A DNA stretch of 64,000 bases from Pontiellaceae bacterium B12219 (GCA_029432795.1 JARNMJ010000012.1:1-64000), one strand, 5' to 3'. Counted from the first letter of the stretch, positions 41,840-56,357 are shown. Made by a program: numbers and translations. Notes: generated by a model from the letters alone, not told the origin.

Positions 41840-42463
41840 TTAGCCGATGCGTGCTTCGAGAGCAGCCATGGCATCCTTGGTGATGATGACGTTCTTATGA
41901 CGGAGCATCTGATAGGTGTTCACCAGATTAGCCGTTACAAGCTCGACGCACTGAATATTGCGCGACGCCAGCAGCAGGTTTTCGTTGGTTTCAGCAACGA
42001 TGAACAGTGCACCACGGTCCAGACCGAGGTTTTTCAGCACTGCAGTGAATTCTTTCGTCTTCGGCGCAGCAACACTCAGCGAATCAATCACAGTGACATC
42101 ACCCTGATCAATCTTTGCACTGAAAGCGCGAGCGAAAGCCAGTTTACCAACTTTTTTGGAAACTTTCTTCTTATACTTACGCGGCAACGGGCCATGGGCA
42201 GCGTGACCGCCGCGCCATACGTTGGACTGCTTATAACCGGCACGGGCACGTCCGAGACCTTTTTGCTTCCAAGGCTTCTTTCCGCTTCCGTTCACTTCAC
42301 CCTTATTCAGAGTGGAGGCTGTTCCGGCACGCTGATGCGCATTGTACGCAACCACGGCTTCGTGAACTGCCTGATCGCCCTTATCGAGGACGAGGAGACT
42401 GTCTGCAACTTCGTAGTCGCCAACGCTATCTCCTTTTACATTTTTCAAAGGTAATTTGCTCAT
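41840..42463 (-). CDS. rplD: Large ribosomal subunit protein uL4
   Basis: uL4, 207 residues: VVAYNAHQRAGTASTLNKGE, GSGKKPWKQKGLGRARAG and SNVWRGGHAAHGPLPR. In E. coli it also represses the S10 operon; no comparable leader was identified here. Between rplC and rplW. Confidence 0.96.
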   Translation of the reverse strand: MSKLPLKNVKGDSVGDYEVADSLLVLDKGDQAVHEAVVAYNAHQRAGTASTLNKGEVNGSGKKPWKQKGLGRARAGYKQSNVWRGGHAAHGPLPRKYKKKVSKKVGKLAFARAFSAKIDQGDVTVIDSLSVAAPKTKEFTAVLKNLGLDRGALFIVAETNENLLLASRNIQCVELVTANLVNTYQMLRHKNVIITKDAMAALEARIG

Positions 42464-42475
42464 GATAATCCCCGC

Positions 42476-43102
42476 CTATTTCTTTTTGAGGGCTTCTTTG
42501 ATCGTAACGATTCCGCCCTTGGCGCCCGGAACAGATCCTTTAATCAGAATCAGGTTTTCTTCAGGGCGAACCTGAACAATTTTAAGATTCTGCGTGGTCA
42601 CGCGTTTGCTGCCCATCTGGCCAGGCATTTTTTTGCCTTTAAAAACGCGGGCAGGAGTTTCACACATACCGATCGAACCGGTACGACGAACCCAGCCGCC
42701 ACCATGAGAAGCACGACCGCCACCGAAGTTGTAGCGCTTAACAACGCCCTGGAATCCACGGCCTTTACCAGTTGCGGTAATGTCCACATAATTCACAGCC
42801 TCGAAAGCACTGGCTGTCAAAACATCGCCGACGCTTACTTCGCTGTCTTCCACGCGAAATTCACGCAGAACGCTTTTAGCAGGAGCCCCTGCTTTTTTAA
42901 GATGACCAAGAGCCGGCTTGGTCAAACGGCTTTCCTTCTGGTCGCCATAACCGAGCTGAACGGCTTTGTATCCGTCCTTATCAAGCTCTTTCAACTGAGT
43001 CACAACACAAGGTCCCGCCTCAATCACTGTAACCGGAACAGCCACGCCATCTTCATTATAGATGGAGGTCATTCCCAGTTTCTTTCCAATCAAACCTTTC
43101 AT
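42476..43102 (-). CDS. rplC: Large ribosomal subunit protein uL3
   Basis: uL3, 208 residues: MKGLIGKKLGMTSIYNEDG, FQGVVKRYNFGGGRASHGG and GKKMPGQMGSKRVTTQNLKI. Between rpsJ and rplD. Confidence 0.96.
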   Translation of the reverse strand: MKGLIGKKLGMTSIYNEDGVAVPVTVIEAGPCVVTQLKELDKDGYKAVQLGYGDQKESRLTKPALGHLKKAGAPAKSVLREFRVEDSEVSVGDVLTASAFEAVNYVDITATGKGRGFQGVVKRYNFGGGRASHGGGWVRRTGSIGMCETPARVFKGKKMPGQMGSKRVTTQNLKIVQVRPEENLILIKGSVPGAKGGIVTIKEALKKK

Positions 43103-43114
43103 GATGATCTCCTC

Positions 43115-43423
43115 CTAGATCTTAATGGTGATATCCACACCCGCCGGCAGATTAAGCTTCTTCAGCTCATCTACCGTTTTAATGGTGGGATCAATGATAT
43201 CGAGCAGACGCTTATGCGTACGGATCTCGAACTGTTCCATCGATTTTTTGTTCACGTGCGGACTTTTATTCACGGTGAAACGCTCGATACGAGTCGGTAA
43301 CGGAATCGGGCCCGCAACGCGAGCTCCTGTACGACGAGCCGTTTCGACAATTTCAGTGGCGGAAACGTCGAGCACACGGTGATCGAACGACTTCAGCCGG
43401 ATTCTGATTCTTTGATTTGTCAT
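43115..43423 (-). CDS. rpsJ: Small ribosomal subunit protein uS10
   Basis: uS10, 102 residues: [40 protein letters not shown] and [12 protein letters not shown]. It follows fusA by 13 bases with no tuf gene between. Confidence 0.97.
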   Translation of the reverse strand: MTNQRIRIRLKSFDHRVLDVSATEIVETARRTGARVAGPIPLPTRIERFTVNKSPHVNKKSMEQFEIRTHKRLLDIIDPTIKTVDELKKLNLPAGVDITIKI

Positions 43424-43436
43424 TATTTTTCTCTTT

Positions 43437-45572
43437 CTAACGGTTAAGGATAGCGTCTGTCATATTTGGCGGAACCGGTTCAAACGCTTGCGGTTCCATC
43501 GAATAGCTCGCTCTACCCTTTGTTAAGGAACGCAAACTGGTTGCGTATCCGAAAACTTCGGCAAGCGGGACATCCGCTCGCACGACCTGCAGATCATTAG
43601 AAGCCTTAATTTCGCGGATTCTTCCACGACGGCTGTTGAGGTCACCCATTACATCTCCCAGGTGTTCCTCGGGCGTTTCAATTTCCAGCAGCATAATCGG
43701 CTCAAGCAGAACCGGGCCGGAGTTGCTTACGGCCGCCCGCAACGCCATCACAGCTGCGGAACGGAAAGCAATTTCGGTTGAGTCAGAATCATGCGTTTGA
43801 CCGCCGACGACCGAAACCTTTGTATCAATAATTGCAAAATTCCCCAGCACGCCGGTCAGCAATGCATCGGAAATGCCTTCGCTAATGCCCTTGCGGAAAA
43901 CTTCGGGAATAACTTTAGTGGACACATCAAACGTGATTACATTACCGTCGCCAGCAGCATTCGGCTGAACAGCCAACGTCAGCGCTGCAAAATGATGATC
44001 CCCGCCAATTTCGCGTTCGAAAGTAAATGCGCCCTCACCTTTCGCTGAAACAGATTCGCGATAAGCCACCATCGGCTTGCCGGCATTGGCCTGAACTTTG
44101 TATTCACGCAGAATGCGGTCGCGAATGATTTCAAGATGAAGCTCGCCCATGCCCGCAATAATGGTCTGGCCGGTTTCTTCGTGAATGGCCGTATGGAACG
44201 TAGGATCTTCGTCAGCCATATCCTTGAGGGCCGCAACCAGCGAATCTTTATCACCCGTTGTTTTCGGCTCTATGGCCATAGAAATCACAGGCTCTGGAAA
44301 TTCAATATTCTCGAGCACAATCGGATCGTTTTCAGCGCAGACTGTATCACCGGTCGTAAACAGCTTCTGTCCGACCATGCCGCCGATTTCGCCAGCATAA
44401 AGTACATCAACATCTTCACGGGCATTTGCATGCAGACGCAGGAGGCGACCGATGCGCTCGCGCTTCTTTGTCCGGGGATTGTAGATATTCATCCCCTTCT
44501 TCAGCTGTCCGGCATAAACACGGACGAAGGCAAGCTTGCCGACGAATTTATCGGCAGCCATTTTAAAGACCAACCCGGTAAGCGGCTCAAAATCGGAAGC
44601 CATACGCGAAAGCTCTTCATCCGTTTTTACGGAATGGCCGGAAACCGCAGGAACATCCAGTGGAGAAGGAAGCAAAGAAACGACTGCATCCAATAGCGGC
44701 TGCACTCCTTTATTTTTCAAAGCGGATCCCACCAACACCGGGATGATCTGATTGGAGATTGTTGCACGGCGAAGCGCTGCATTCAGAGCGTCAGCCGTAA
44801 CATCAGCCTCCTCCATATACGCCTCGAGCAACTCCTCATCCACCTCAGCCACCTGCTCAATCAGGTATGCACGACCGGCCTCAGCCTCTGCAGCCAACTC
44901 CTCGGGAATATCAACAGACTCAACCTTGGAACCCTGATCATCTTCTGAAAAACGCAGGCAGCGCATTTCAATCAGATCGATAAGACCGTTAAAGGTCTCG
45001 GCCGCACCCATAGGAATGTGAACCGGAACAGCAGGAGCTTTCAGCTTATTCCGCATGTCGGCAACAACTTTATCGAAGTCAGCCCCCATCCGGTCCATTT
45101 TATTCACAAAGGCCAGGCGCGGCACTTTATACTTGGTGGCCTGACGCCAAACCGTTTCCGACTGAGGCTGAACACCACCGACCGCACAGAAAACGCCGAC
45201 TGCACCATCCAGTACGCGGAGCGAACGCTCCACTTCAACGGTAAAGTCAACGTGACCGGGCGTATCGATAATATTGATCTGGTGATCTTTCCAAAAACAG
45301 GTGGTGGCCGCCGATGTGATCGTGATGCCGCGCTCCTGCTCCTGAATCATCCAATCCATGGTGGCTGTTCCATCATGAACCTCACCAATTCGGTGCACTT
45401 TACCTGAATAAAAGAGAATGCGCTCAGACGTCGTGGTTTTACCGGCATCAATATGCGCAATAATCCCGATGTTGCGAACCGACGACAGCGCATGCGCACG
45501 ACCTTCGGCTTCCCGAGAGGAACCCGCATCCTTGCCTGCCTTGCCGTTTTTCTGTTTCACACTCTGATTCAT
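43437..45572 (-). CDS. fusA: Elongation factor G
   Basis: The 711-residue translocase GTPase. G1 [10 protein letters not shown]3 DTPGHVDFT and NKMDRMGAD are visible, with domain IV to V segments [13 protein letters not shown] and [22 protein letters not shown] at 45572 ([13 protein letters not shown]) is preferred; a TTG four codons upstream is the only other option. The first about 30 residues are an extra basic and polar extension relative to usual EF-G. An extended palindrome lies 18 bases upstream. Confidence 0.96.
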   Translation of the reverse strand: MNQSVKQKNGKAGKDAGSSREAEGRAHALSSVRNIGIIAHIDAGKTTTSERILFYSGKVHRIGEVHDGTATMDWMIQEQERGITITSAATTCFWKDHQINIIDTPGHVDFTVEVERSLRVLDGAVGVFCAVGGVQPQSETVWRQATKYKVPRLAFVNKMDRMGADFDKVVADMRNKLKAPAVPVHIPMGAAETFNGLIDLIEMRCLRFSEDDQGSKVESVDIPEELAAEAEAGRAYLIEQVAEVDEELLEAYMEEADVTADALNAALRRATISNQIIPVLVGSALKNKGVQPLLDAVVSLLPSPLDVPAVSGHSVKTDEELSRMASDFEPLTGLVFKMAADKFVGKLAFVRVYAGQLKKGMNIYNPRTKKRERIGRLLRLHANAREDVDVLYAGEIGGMVGQKLFTTGDTVCAENDPIVLENIEFPEPVISMAIEPKTTGDKDSLVAALKDMADEDPTFHTAIHEETGQTIIAGMGELHLEIIRDRILREYKVQANAGKPMVAYRESVSAKGEGAFTFEREIGGDHHFAALTLAVQPNAAGDGNVITFDVSTKVIPEVFRKGISEGISDALLTGVLGNFAIIDTKVSVVGGQTHDSDSTEIAFRSAAVMALRAAVSNSGPVLLEPIMLLEIETPEEHLGDVMGDLNSRRGRIREIKASNDLQVVRADVPLAEVFGYATSLRSLTKGRASYSMEPQAFEPVPPNMTDAILNR

Positions 45573-45589
45573 TTCTTTCTTCAATAACC

Positions 45590-45616
45590 GGAAGGTTCCA
45601 ATGATTGGAACCTTCC
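45590..45616. repeat. 27-bp palindrome between rpsG and fusA, containing the dispersed motif
   Basis: Perfect arms (GGAAGG + TTCCAAT... and ...ATTGGAA + CCTTCC) centre on TTCCAATGATTGGAA at 45596-45610. No T-run; 18 bases upstream of the fusA ATG. Confidence 0.85.
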
Positions 45617-45677
45617 TTTCAATTGGCGACCCCCATCCGTTGGGGATTTCCTATATCAGCAACACAATAACCGGGTA

Positions 45678-46151
45678 TTACCAGCGGTAGTGCGCAAATG
45701 CCTTATTGGCCTGAGCCATTTTATGCGTGTCGTCGCGCTTCTTAATCGCTGCGCCCTGACCTTTGAATGCGTCAATAACCTCATTCGCCAGCGCCTTACG
45801 CATTGGAACACCCTTACGCTTTGCAGCGAAAGTGATCAACCAACGGGTAGCAAGCGCAACCTGACGTTTCGGTTTAACTTCCAACGGAACCTGGTAGGTC
45901 GCACCACCAACACGCCGAGACTTAACTTCCAGACGCGGAGATACATTTTCAACCGCTGTCGTGAACACATGCACCGGATCTTCATCCGTCAATGTAGCCT
46001 GAATATCTTCAAGGGCTCCATATACAATCTTAGCTGCGACAGATTTCTTACCGCGCTCCATAACGCAATTGATCATGTACGCAACCATCTGGTTGTTATA
46101 CCGGGGATCCGGAATCAACTCACGTTTTTCTGCTCTATGTCTTCTGGCCAT
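45678..46151 (-). CDS. rpsG: Small ribosomal subunit protein uS7
   Basis: uS7, 157 residues: MARRHRAEKRELIPDPRYNN, the VFTTAVENVSPRLEVKSRRV segment, and the KRDDTHKMAQANKAFAHYRW C-terminus. Between rpsL and fusA. Confidence 0.97.
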   Translation of the reverse strand: MARRHRAEKRELIPDPRYNNQMVAYMINCVMERGKKSVAAKIVYGALEDIQATLTDEDPVHVFTTAVENVSPRLEVKSRRVGGATYQVPLEVKPKRQVALATRWLITFAAKRKGVPMRKALANEVIDAFKGQGAAIKKRDDTHKMAQANKAFAHYRW

Positions 46152-46163
46152 AGTTTAAATTCC

Positions 46164-46538
46164 TTATGCTTTCGGGCGCTTCGCACCATACTTCGAACGA
46201 CCACGCTTACGTCCGTCCACTCCGAGACAGTCCAGCGCACCGCGAACGATGTGATAACGAACACCCGGCAAGTCCTTCACACGACCGCCACGAACCAGTA
46301 CCATACTGTGTTCCTGCAGGTTGTGACCTTCACCACCGATATACGCATTAACTTCGCGGCCGTTCGTCAAACGAACACGGGCAACTTTACGAAGAGCCGA
46401 GTTCGGCTTTTTCGGGGTCTGCGTCTTAACGAGCAGACAAACACCACGACGCTGCGGGCACGTAGCCAAAGCAGGCGATTTGCTCTTTTTCTTCTGAAGC
46501 TTACGCGGCTTCCTTACTAACTGATTGATTGTAGGCAT
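46164..46538 (-). CDS. rpsL: Small ribosomal subunit protein uS12
   Basis: uS12, 124 residues: [40 protein letters not shown] with the decoding-site lysine of the streptomycin-sensitive type, and [19 protein letters not shown]. First gene of the merged str-S10-spc-alpha cluster. The SD is AGGAAGGG. Confidence 0.97.
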   Translation of the reverse strand: MPTINQLVRKPRKLQKKKSKSPALATCPQRRGVCLLVKTQTPKKPNSALRKVARVRLTNGREVNAYIGGEGHNLQEHSMVLVRGGRVKDLPGVRYHIVRGALDCLGVDGRKRGRSKYGAKRPKA

Positions 46539-47101
46539 AAATATCCCTTCCTATAAAAAAGACAAGCGCAGGACAGTAGACATCCACTCCCCACACCGCA
46601 AGCGAAACTTTTAACTTATTTCGCAATTCGCAAACACTCTATCGCGCGATCAAAACCGCCAGCCGCATAAAAAGAGGAACGTGCAAAAGCATCTGTAGAT
46701 TAGTCAGTTGCATTAAATGCACCTTCCCGCCGTTCACAATCTGACGCGAAAGGACAAGCAACATATAGAACCCGCCGTTAAAATCCAGACAAAAATTGCA
46801 CTTTTTAGAACAACAGAAAAAGTCACCCCGCTTCCACATACAAGCCGAACCCGCCCCTTTCGTCACGATACAGAGCTCTATAAAACTTTACGGGCTTACG
46901 ACTCCCTCAGAACCACCCCGTTTCAGCATAATACCCAATGAATACAGTACTAAACAGCAACATACTAAACGCTGAAAAGCAGGATCCACCCCCCATTTCG
47001 GAACAGCCCAAAAATAACTATACAAAAATAAATGAAAATTTATTTCGCTTAATGTTCGTAAACAGATTAGAAACACAGCTCATTCAATTAAGGAAATACA
47101 G
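46539..47101. other. Intergenic region between rpsL and cspA, divergent promoters
   Basis: No convincing gene; the short frames here lack ribosome sites or conserved features. The minus strand holds a candidate rpsL promoter near 46762-46792. The plus strand holds a probable cspA promoter with TATACA near 47020 and an AAGGAAA ribosome site. Confidence 0.5.
46762..46792 (-). promoter_or_regulatory. Candidate promoter of the rpsL ribosomal cluster
   Basis: TTGTCT and TATATG on the minus strand with a 19-base spacer. It shares GGGTTCTATAT(A/G)TTGC with the tuf-operon promoter. The spacer is long, but the shared block supports function. Confidence 0.45.
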
Positions 47102-47305
47102 ATGAATACAGGTACAGTAAAATGGTTCAGCTCTGAAAAGGGCTTTGGTTTTATCACTCCAGATGGCGGCGGAACAGATATGTTCGTTCACCACTCGGAA
47201 ATCCAGGTTTCCGGATACGCGACCCTCGATGAAGGTCAGAAAGTATCCTACGAAGTGGGACAGGGCAAAAAAGGCCCTTGCGCTACTAACGTAGTTCCGA
47301 TGTAA
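47102..47305 (+). CDS. Cold shock domain protein (CspA family)
   Basis: A 67-residue single-domain nucleic-acid chaperone: [15 protein letters not shown] carries RNP1 and DMFVHHSEI carries RNP2. It is preceded by AAGGAAA and a leader of at least 70 bases, and is followed by an intrinsic terminator, so it is monocistronic. Cold-shock induction is possible but not shown by the sequence. Confidence 0.94.
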   Translation: MNTGTVKWFSSEKGFGFITPDGGGTDMFVHHSEIQVSGYATLDEGQKVSYEVGQGKKGPCATNVVPM

Positions 47306-47330
47306 AACCTCAAACCTAATCCGTTTGAAT

Positions 47331-47359
47331 AAAAGGGCGTCCGTTTGGGCGCCTTTTTT
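47331..47359 (+). terminator. Intrinsic terminator after the cold-shock gene
   Basis: A stem of AAAGG and CGTCC paired with GGGCG and CCTTT, with one bulged G and a GTTT loop, followed by TTTTTT. It runs into the end of the Ada-like gene. Confidence 0.8.
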
Positions 47360-48185
47360 AGTATTTACGTCCCGAAGCTTCCCACGCCAGCATAGCTCTC
47401 TTACGCACCGTCCCCCAACGGTAGCCTCCAATTATCCCCGTCTCCCGGATGACGCGGTGACACGGAATAAGAAACGCGATCGAATTTTTTCCCACCGCAC
47501 TTCCCACGGCCCGCGAAGCACCCGTATTGCCAATCCCCCCCGCAAGCTTTCCGTAGCTCACACACTGCCCCTCCGGTATCTGAACGAGCGCCCGCCAAAC
47601 CTTAATCTGGAACGGCGTACCTTTCAGGAAAAGCTTCAACGCCCCCTGACGGCCTCCTTCCACAAAGATCGTTCGGCCTAATACCGCCGCCCTTGTATCA
47701 TCACGAATAAGCTCGGCATGCGGCCACTCGTCCACCAAAACCTTCCAGCGATTGGAACACTCCAGTGACTGAAAAAAAGAGAGATGGCAAATACCCCGCG
47801 GACTTTCCGCAATGAGGCATTTACCGAAAGGACTATCGACAATCCCGGCAACGATTTTCCATCCCCGACCACCCGTTTTAATCTCACCGGGCGAAGCGGC
47901 GTCAATGCTCACACACAGATCATGCAGCCGTCCCGGACCGGACAGTCCGGACTCCAATGCGGAATCCAACACACTGTTTCCCTCAAACAAGCGCTGCTTC
48001 GCGGAATTCAGCGTTAAACATTGCAGGAAATCCTTCGGCGTAACGCCTGCCCAACGGGAGAATAGACGATGAAAATGCGGTACGCTCAGATCAGCAACGC
48101 CAGCCAGCGTTCTTAAATCAGGCTGTTCATGCTGATGCTCATCCAGATAATGGATCACCTTTGCAATGCGGTCGTAGTCGCTCAT
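47358..48185 (-). CDS. Ada-like AraC-type regulator fused to methylated-DNA--cysteine methyltransferase
   Basis: A 275-residue protein with an N-terminal AraC HTH pair (LRTLAGVADLSVPHFHRLFS and LNSAKQRLFEGNSVLD) and a C-terminal O6-methylguanine-DNA methyltransferase domain with the acceptor motif IPCHRVI. The zinc-cysteine domain of E. coli Ada is missing, so methylphosphotriester sensing is not expected. It repairs O6-alkylguanine and may regulate itself. ATG at 48185 (MSDYDRIAKVIHYLDEHQHE) is chosen. A dispersed palindrome at 47743 lies inside and encodes FQSLE. Confidence 0.9.
   Translation of the reverse strand: MSDYDRIAKVIHYLDEHQHEQPDLRTLAGVADLSVPHFHRLFSRWAGVTPKDFLQCLTLNSAKQRLFEGNSVLDSALESGLSGPGRLHDLCVSIDAASPGEIKTGGRGWKIVAGIVDSPFGKCLIAESPRGICHLSFFQSLECSNRWKVLVDEWPHAELIRDDTRAAVLGRTIFVEGGRQGALKLFLKGTPFQIKVWRALVQIPEGQCVSYGKLAGGIGNTGASRAVGSAVGKNSIAFLIPCHRVIRETGIIGGYRWGTVRKRAMLAWEASGRKY
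47743..47757. repeat. Dispersed palindrome TTCCA-N5-TGGAA
   Basis: Exact copy TTCCAGCGATTGGAA in the Ada-like gene, near an LEC segment. Confidence 0.9.
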
Positions 48186-48253
48186 CCAAACACTATGCCA
48201 GTTGTTATTCGGCCAACCCACCCGTTTCTTATCACGATTAACTCGCACAGATA

Positions 48254-48282
48254 CAAAAAAAGCGCCCCCGGAGGGACGCTTT
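48254..48282 (-). terminator. Intrinsic terminator after rpoC
   Basis: Stem AAAGCGTCCC with GGGGGCGCTTT, small loop, then a run of T on the minus strand, about 20 bases after the rpoC stop. Confidence 0.85.
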
Positions 48283-48301
48283 CAACGTTTGAAAACGTCG
48301 A

Positions 48302-51300
48302 CTAGATGGCTTCTTCAGTCTGATCTGCAAAGGCCAGCGGATCGCCACCCAATGCATCTTCAACCGAAATTTCCTCGCCAAGTTTGACCGGCTTGATATC
48401 GCGATACATCGGGAATCCGGTACCGGCGGGAATCAAGCGACCCATAATAACGTTTTCTTTGAAGCCGCGGAGTGAATCCACCATACCGAGTGTTGCGGCC
48501 TTAGTGAGTACACGCGTGGTATCCTGGAACGATGCCGCCGAGATGAATGACTCGGTTTCGAGCGCCGCTTTCGTGATTCCCAACAGAACCGGAGAAGCTT
48601 CCGCCGGACGACGGCCATCGCCGACCGCACGTTGGTTGACTTCCTGGAAAGTCTGCTTTTCAACCTGCTCGCCCCATAGGAACTCGGTATCGCCCGGATC
48701 GGTAATCTTAACTTTACGCAGCATCTGGCGAACAATCACCTCAATGTGCTTATCGTTAATTTCCACACCCTGGAGACGGTATACAGCCTGAACTTCGTTC
48801 ACGAGGTATTCCTGCAGATCCTGCGGACCACAGACTTCCAACAGTTCCTGCGGAACAATCGGACCTTCCGTAAGCTGCTGCCCTTTATGAACAAAGTCAC
48901 CCGGGAACACAATTACGTGTTTATTCATCGGAATCAGGTGTTCTTCTTCAGCACCGGTAACGGTGTCGCGAACGATGAGCTTACGCTTACCTTTGGCAAT
49001 GCCTCCGAGTTCAACGATACCTTCAATCTTCGCGATCTCTGCAGCTTCTTTCGGTGTACGGGCTTCAACAAGTTCAGCCACACGGGGCAGACCACCGGTA
49101 ATATCCTTGGTACGGACCGTTTTACGCGGCGTACGGGCCAGCGTATAACCGGCTGAAATATCGTCGCCTTCCTTAATCATCACCTGAGCACCGGCCGGAA
49201 TGGAATAGTATCCTTTATTTCCGTCTTTACTCGCAATCACGATTTGCGGATGCAGGTCTTCCTTATGCTCCATCACGGTAAGACCTTCAACACCGGTCGC
49301 TTCGTCCACGGCCTTCTGAACCGTTACACCTTCAATAAAGTCATGGAATTCAAGCTTACCGTTGTGCTCAGAAAGAATCGGCACGGAGTACGGATCCCAC
49401 TCAACAAAGGTTTCACCGGCTTTAACCTCACCTCCGTCATCAACAGAAACGAGTGCACCGATAACCATGGCATAGCGCTCGAGCTCACGGCCCTCATCAT
49501 CAACAATGATAATGTTTCCGTTTTTGTTAAGGATAACATTCTGATCCTCAACTTTTACGGAACGGATATTTTCGTACTTCGCGATACCACCGATTTTCGC
49601 GGTAATTTTCGGCTGTTTAAATACGGACGACGCGGTACCACCAATATGGAAGGTACGCATGGTCAGCTGCGTTCCCGGTTCACCAATCGACTGCGCGGCA
49701 ATAATACCGACCGGCTGTCCCAACTGGGCAACCTTACCGGTGGCAAGGTTTTTACCGTAACATTTTGCACAAACACCGCGGCGCGATTCACAGGTCAGAA
49801 CCGAACGGATAACAACCATTTCAACACCGGCGCTTTCAACCTTACGGGCCGAATACTTGTCGATGAGTTCGCCGGCAGCCACAATGACTTCCAGCGTATG
49901 CGGGTTGCAAATATCTTCAGCGGCAGTACGACCGATAATACGGGTGGCCAGCGAAACCAGTTCATCATCGCCCTCCGTAATTGCAGCAACCTCAATACCA
50001 TTAAGGGTGTGGCAGTTTTCTTCGGTAATGATGATATCGTGCGAAACGTCTACAAGCTTACGGGTCAGATATCCGGAGTCGGCCGTTTTCAGAGCCGTAT
50101 CGGCAAGACCCTTACGGGCACCGTGCGTCGAAATGAAGTATTCCAATACAGACAGACCTTCGCGGAAGTTAGACAGAATCGGGCGTTCGATAATTTCACC
50201 GGACGGTTTCGCCATCAAACCACGCATACCGGCCAACTGACGAATCTGCTGACGGGAACCACGGGCTCCCGAGTCAACCATGACATAAACCGGGTTGAGT
50301 TCTTCTTTTGACTGCTCGTTCAACGGGTCATCGTTCTTTTCAAGCACGTCGAACAGCTTATTGGTCAGACGGTCATTGGTATCCGTCCAGATATCAATGA
50401 TCATGTTGTAGCGTTCACCTTCGGTAATGAGACCCTTGCGGTGTTTTGCATCAACATCTTCAATGTCTTTACGGGCTGTCGCAACCATTCCGGCTTTATC
50501 CTGCGGAATAATCATGTCGCAAAGACCGATCGACATACCGGAACGCGTCGCATGCTCATAACCGAGATTCTTCAACGCATCAAGTACGGTTACCGTCACT
50601 GCATGTCCGGAAATTTCGTAGCACTGCTCAATCAGAACGCCCACAACCTTTTTCGTTGCGGTTTTGTTCACAAATCCGAGCTCGTCCGGCCATACTTCAT
50701 TAAAGAATACACGGCCAACAGTTGTCGTGATGACGGAGCGTTCCTGATCCCCGTTGCGGGTTTCACGCTGGTAGTCCGGATTACGATAGCGAATGCGATC
50801 ATGCAGACGCACAACACCTTCATCGTACGCTGTATGGACTTCCATGATGTCATTCATCATGCGCAGGTGCTCATGACCGGTCTTCTTCTTACCGTTTTTG
50901 CGTTCCATCATGTAGGACTGCGATTCCGAAGTCAGGAAATATACACCAAGTGCGATATCCTGCGTCGGAGTCGTAACCGGCTTTCCGGAAGACGGAGAGA
51001 AAATGTTGTTGGTTGCCAACATGAGACTCTTGGACTCGACCTGAGCTTCAACCGACAGCGGTACGTGTACCGCCATTTGGTCACCATCAAAGTCGGCATT
51101 ATATGCCGTACAAACCAACGGATGCAGCTGAATGGCCTCACCTTCAATAAGAATCGGCTCAAAGGACTGAATCGAAAGTCTGTGAAGCGTCGGAGCACGG
51201 TTCAACATCACGGTATGTCCGCGCGTTACCTCGTCCAGAATATCCCAAACTTCATCAACTTCGCGCTCAATCATTTTTTTCGCGCTGCGAACGGTATGAA

Positions 51301-52483
51301 CCACGCCACGCTCTTTCAGGCGACGGATGATAAACGGTTCGAAAAGAACGAGAGCCATCTTCTTCGGAAGACCACACTGATTCAGCTTCAGCGTCGGGCC
51401 CACAACAATTACAGAACGACCGGAATAGTCGACACGTTTTCCGAGCAGGTTCTGACGGAAACGACCCTGCTTACCTTTTAGCATATCGGAAAGCGATTTA
51501 AGCGGACGATTGCCCGGTCCGGTTACCGCACGGCCATGACGGCCGTTGTCGAACAGCGCATCAACAGACTGCTGAAGCATCCGTTTTTCGTTACGGATAA
51601 TTACTTCCGGCGTCTTCAGAGCCAGCAGCGTACGCAAGCGATTGTTGCGGTTGATGACTCGGCGATATAAGTCGTTCAAGTCCGACGTCGCAAAACGTCC
51701 GCCTTCAAGCGGAACCAATGGGCGAAGGTCCGGCGGAATAACCGGCAACACTTCCATCACCATCCATTCCGGACGGGAATTCGACTTGATGAACCCTTCC
51801 ATGACCTTCATCTGGTTAACCAGTTTTTTACGGGTCTGTTTGGAGCGGGTATTCATCATGGCTTCTTCAAGTTCCTGAAGCGTTGAAACCGGATCAATCT
51901 TGGTCAACAGTTCACGAACCCCTTCTGCCCCGATTTTTGCCGAAAAGCTCTCGGCACCATAGTTGTCCATGGCTTCACGGTACTCCTCCTCTGAAAGCAA
52001 TTGTTTTACTTTCAGCGGAGTGTCTCCGGCATCTACAACGATGTAGTTATCATAGTACAGTACGCGCTCAAGGTTCCGCATGGTCATATCCAGGATAAGC
52101 CCCATACGGCTTGGTGTCGCTTTAAAGAACCAGATATGCGAAGTCGGCACAGCCAACTCAATATGTGCCATACGCTCGCGGCGTACGCGGGAGAGCGTTA
52201 CCTCAACGCCGCAACGATCGCAGATAACACCTTTGTGTTTGATCCGCTTATATTTTCCGCACGAACATTCCCAGTCCTTGGTCGGACCGAAGATACGCTC
52301 ACAGAACAGACCGCCCTTTTCAGGCTTGAACGTTCTGTAGTTAATGGTTTCCGGATTCTTAACTTCGCCATGACTCCACGAGCGGATCGACTCCGGAGAT
52401 GCGAGCGTAATGCTCGCATAGTCGCTGCGCTCCTGCTGTGTTATTCCGAAAATGTCGGCCACATTGCTTGAATGATTGTCCAC
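48302..52483 (-). CDS. rpoC: DNA-directed RNA polymerase subunit beta-prime
   Basis: The 1,393-residue catalytic subunit. The N-terminal zinc site [19 protein letters not shown], the catalytic NADFDGDQM triad and the bridge and trigger regions ([20 protein letters not shown]) are visible, as are the C-terminal zinc cysteines [13 protein letters not shown]. No insertion of note. Downstream of rpoB. Confidence 0.98.
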   Translation of the reverse strand: MDNHSSNVADIFGITQQERSDYASITLASPESIRSWSHGEVKNPETINYRTFKPEKGGLFCERIFGPTKDWECSCGKYKRIKHKGVICDRCGVEVTLSRVRRERMAHIELAVPTSHIWFFKATPSRMGLILDMTMRNLERVLYYDNYIVVDAGDTPLKVKQLLSEEEYREAMDNYGAESFSAKIGAEGVRELLTKIDPVSTLQELEEAMMNTRSKQTRKKLVNQMKVMEGFIKSNSRPEWMVMEVLPVIPPDLRPLVPLEGGRFATSDLNDLYRRVINRNNRLRTLLALKTPEVIIRNEKRMLQQSVDALFDNGRHGRAVTGPGNRPLKSLSDMLKGKQGRFRQNLLGKRVDYSGRSVIVVGPTLKLNQCGLPKKMALVLFEPFIIRRLKERGVVHTVRSAKKMIEREVDEVWDILDEVTRGHTVMLNRAPTLHRLSIQSFEPILIEGEAIQLHPLVCTAYNADFDGDQMAVHVPLSVEAQVESKSLMLATNNIFSPSSGKPVTTPTQDIALGVYFLTSESQSYMMERKNGKKKTGHEHLRMMNDIMEVHTAYDEGVVRLHDRIRYRNPDYQRETRNGDQERSVITTTVGRVFFNEVWPDELGFVNKTATKKVVGVLIEQCYEISGHAVTVTVLDALKNLGYEHATRSGMSIGLCDMIIPQDKAGMVATARKDIEDVDAKHRKGLITEGERYNMIIDIWTDTNDRLTNKLFDVLEKNDDPLNEQSKEELNPVYVMVDSGARGSRQQIRQLAGMRGLMAKPSGEIIERPILSNFREGLSVLEYFISTHGARKGLADTALKTADSGYLTRKLVDVSHDIIITEENCHTLNGIEVAAITEGDDELVSLATRIIGRTAAEDICNPHTLEVIVAAGELIDKYSARKVESAGVEMVVIRSVLTCESRRGVCAKCYGKNLATGKVAQLGQPVGIIAAQSIGEPGTQLTMRTFHIGGTASSVFKQPKITAKIGGIAKYENIRSVKVEDQNVILNKNGNIIIVDDEGRELERYAMVIGALVSVDDGGEVKAGETFVEWDPYSVPILSEHNGKLEFHDFIEGVTVQKAVDEATGVEGLTVMEHKEDLHPQIVIASKDGNKGYYSIPAGAQVMIKEGDDISAGYTLARTPRKTVRTKDITGGLPRVAELVEARTPKEAAEIAKIEGIVELGGIAKGKRKLIVRDTVTGAEEEHLIPMNKHVIVFPGDFVHKGQQLTEGPIVPQELLEVCGPQDLQEYLVNEVQAVYRLQGVEINDKHIEVIVRQMLRKVKITDPGDTEFLWGEQVEKQTFQEVNQRAVGDGRRPAEASPVLLGITKAALETESFISAASFQDTTRVLTKAATLGMVDSLRGFKENVIMGRLIPAGTGFPMYRDIKPVKLGEEISVEDALGGDPLAFADQTEEAI

Positions 52484-52529
52484 GGGTATTCCTCCTGCAG
52501 TATAATGTGTAGGTATCTATGTTGCGTGA

Positions 52530-56294
<3,765 letters not shown>

Positions 56295-56330
56295 TCCGCA
56301 CCTTCAGGTTGTCGTTTGGATATAACGCAT

Positions 56331-56357
56331 GTTCCCCTTTGGGTCTCAAAGGGGAAC
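56331..56357. repeat. Hairpin in the rplL-rpoB gap, first
   Basis: Eleven-base-pair perfect stem (GTTCCCCTTTG / CAAAGGGGAAC) with a five-base loop. A likely attenuator or processing site, as in the rplL-rpoB gap of other bacteria. Confidence 0.8.

Noticed and set aside
46639-46866. Small 75-codon frame in the rpsL-cspA gap
   Set aside because: No ribosome site, cysteine-rich random-looking translation and it overlaps the candidate rpsL promoter.
330-47757. Dispersed palindromes as a CRISPR or clustered repeat array
   Set aside because: Spacing is irregular (46 bases to many kilobases), the conserved unit is only 10-12 bases and copies lie inside genes.
330-47757. Dispersed palindromes as FtsK-orienting (KOPS) or Chi-like sites
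   Set aside because: Those signals are asymmetric and strand-biased. A palindrome cannot give direction.
330-47757. All dispersed palindromes as transcription terminators
   Set aside because: Most copies lie within genes and lack a T-run. Only the copy at 30781 has terminator form.
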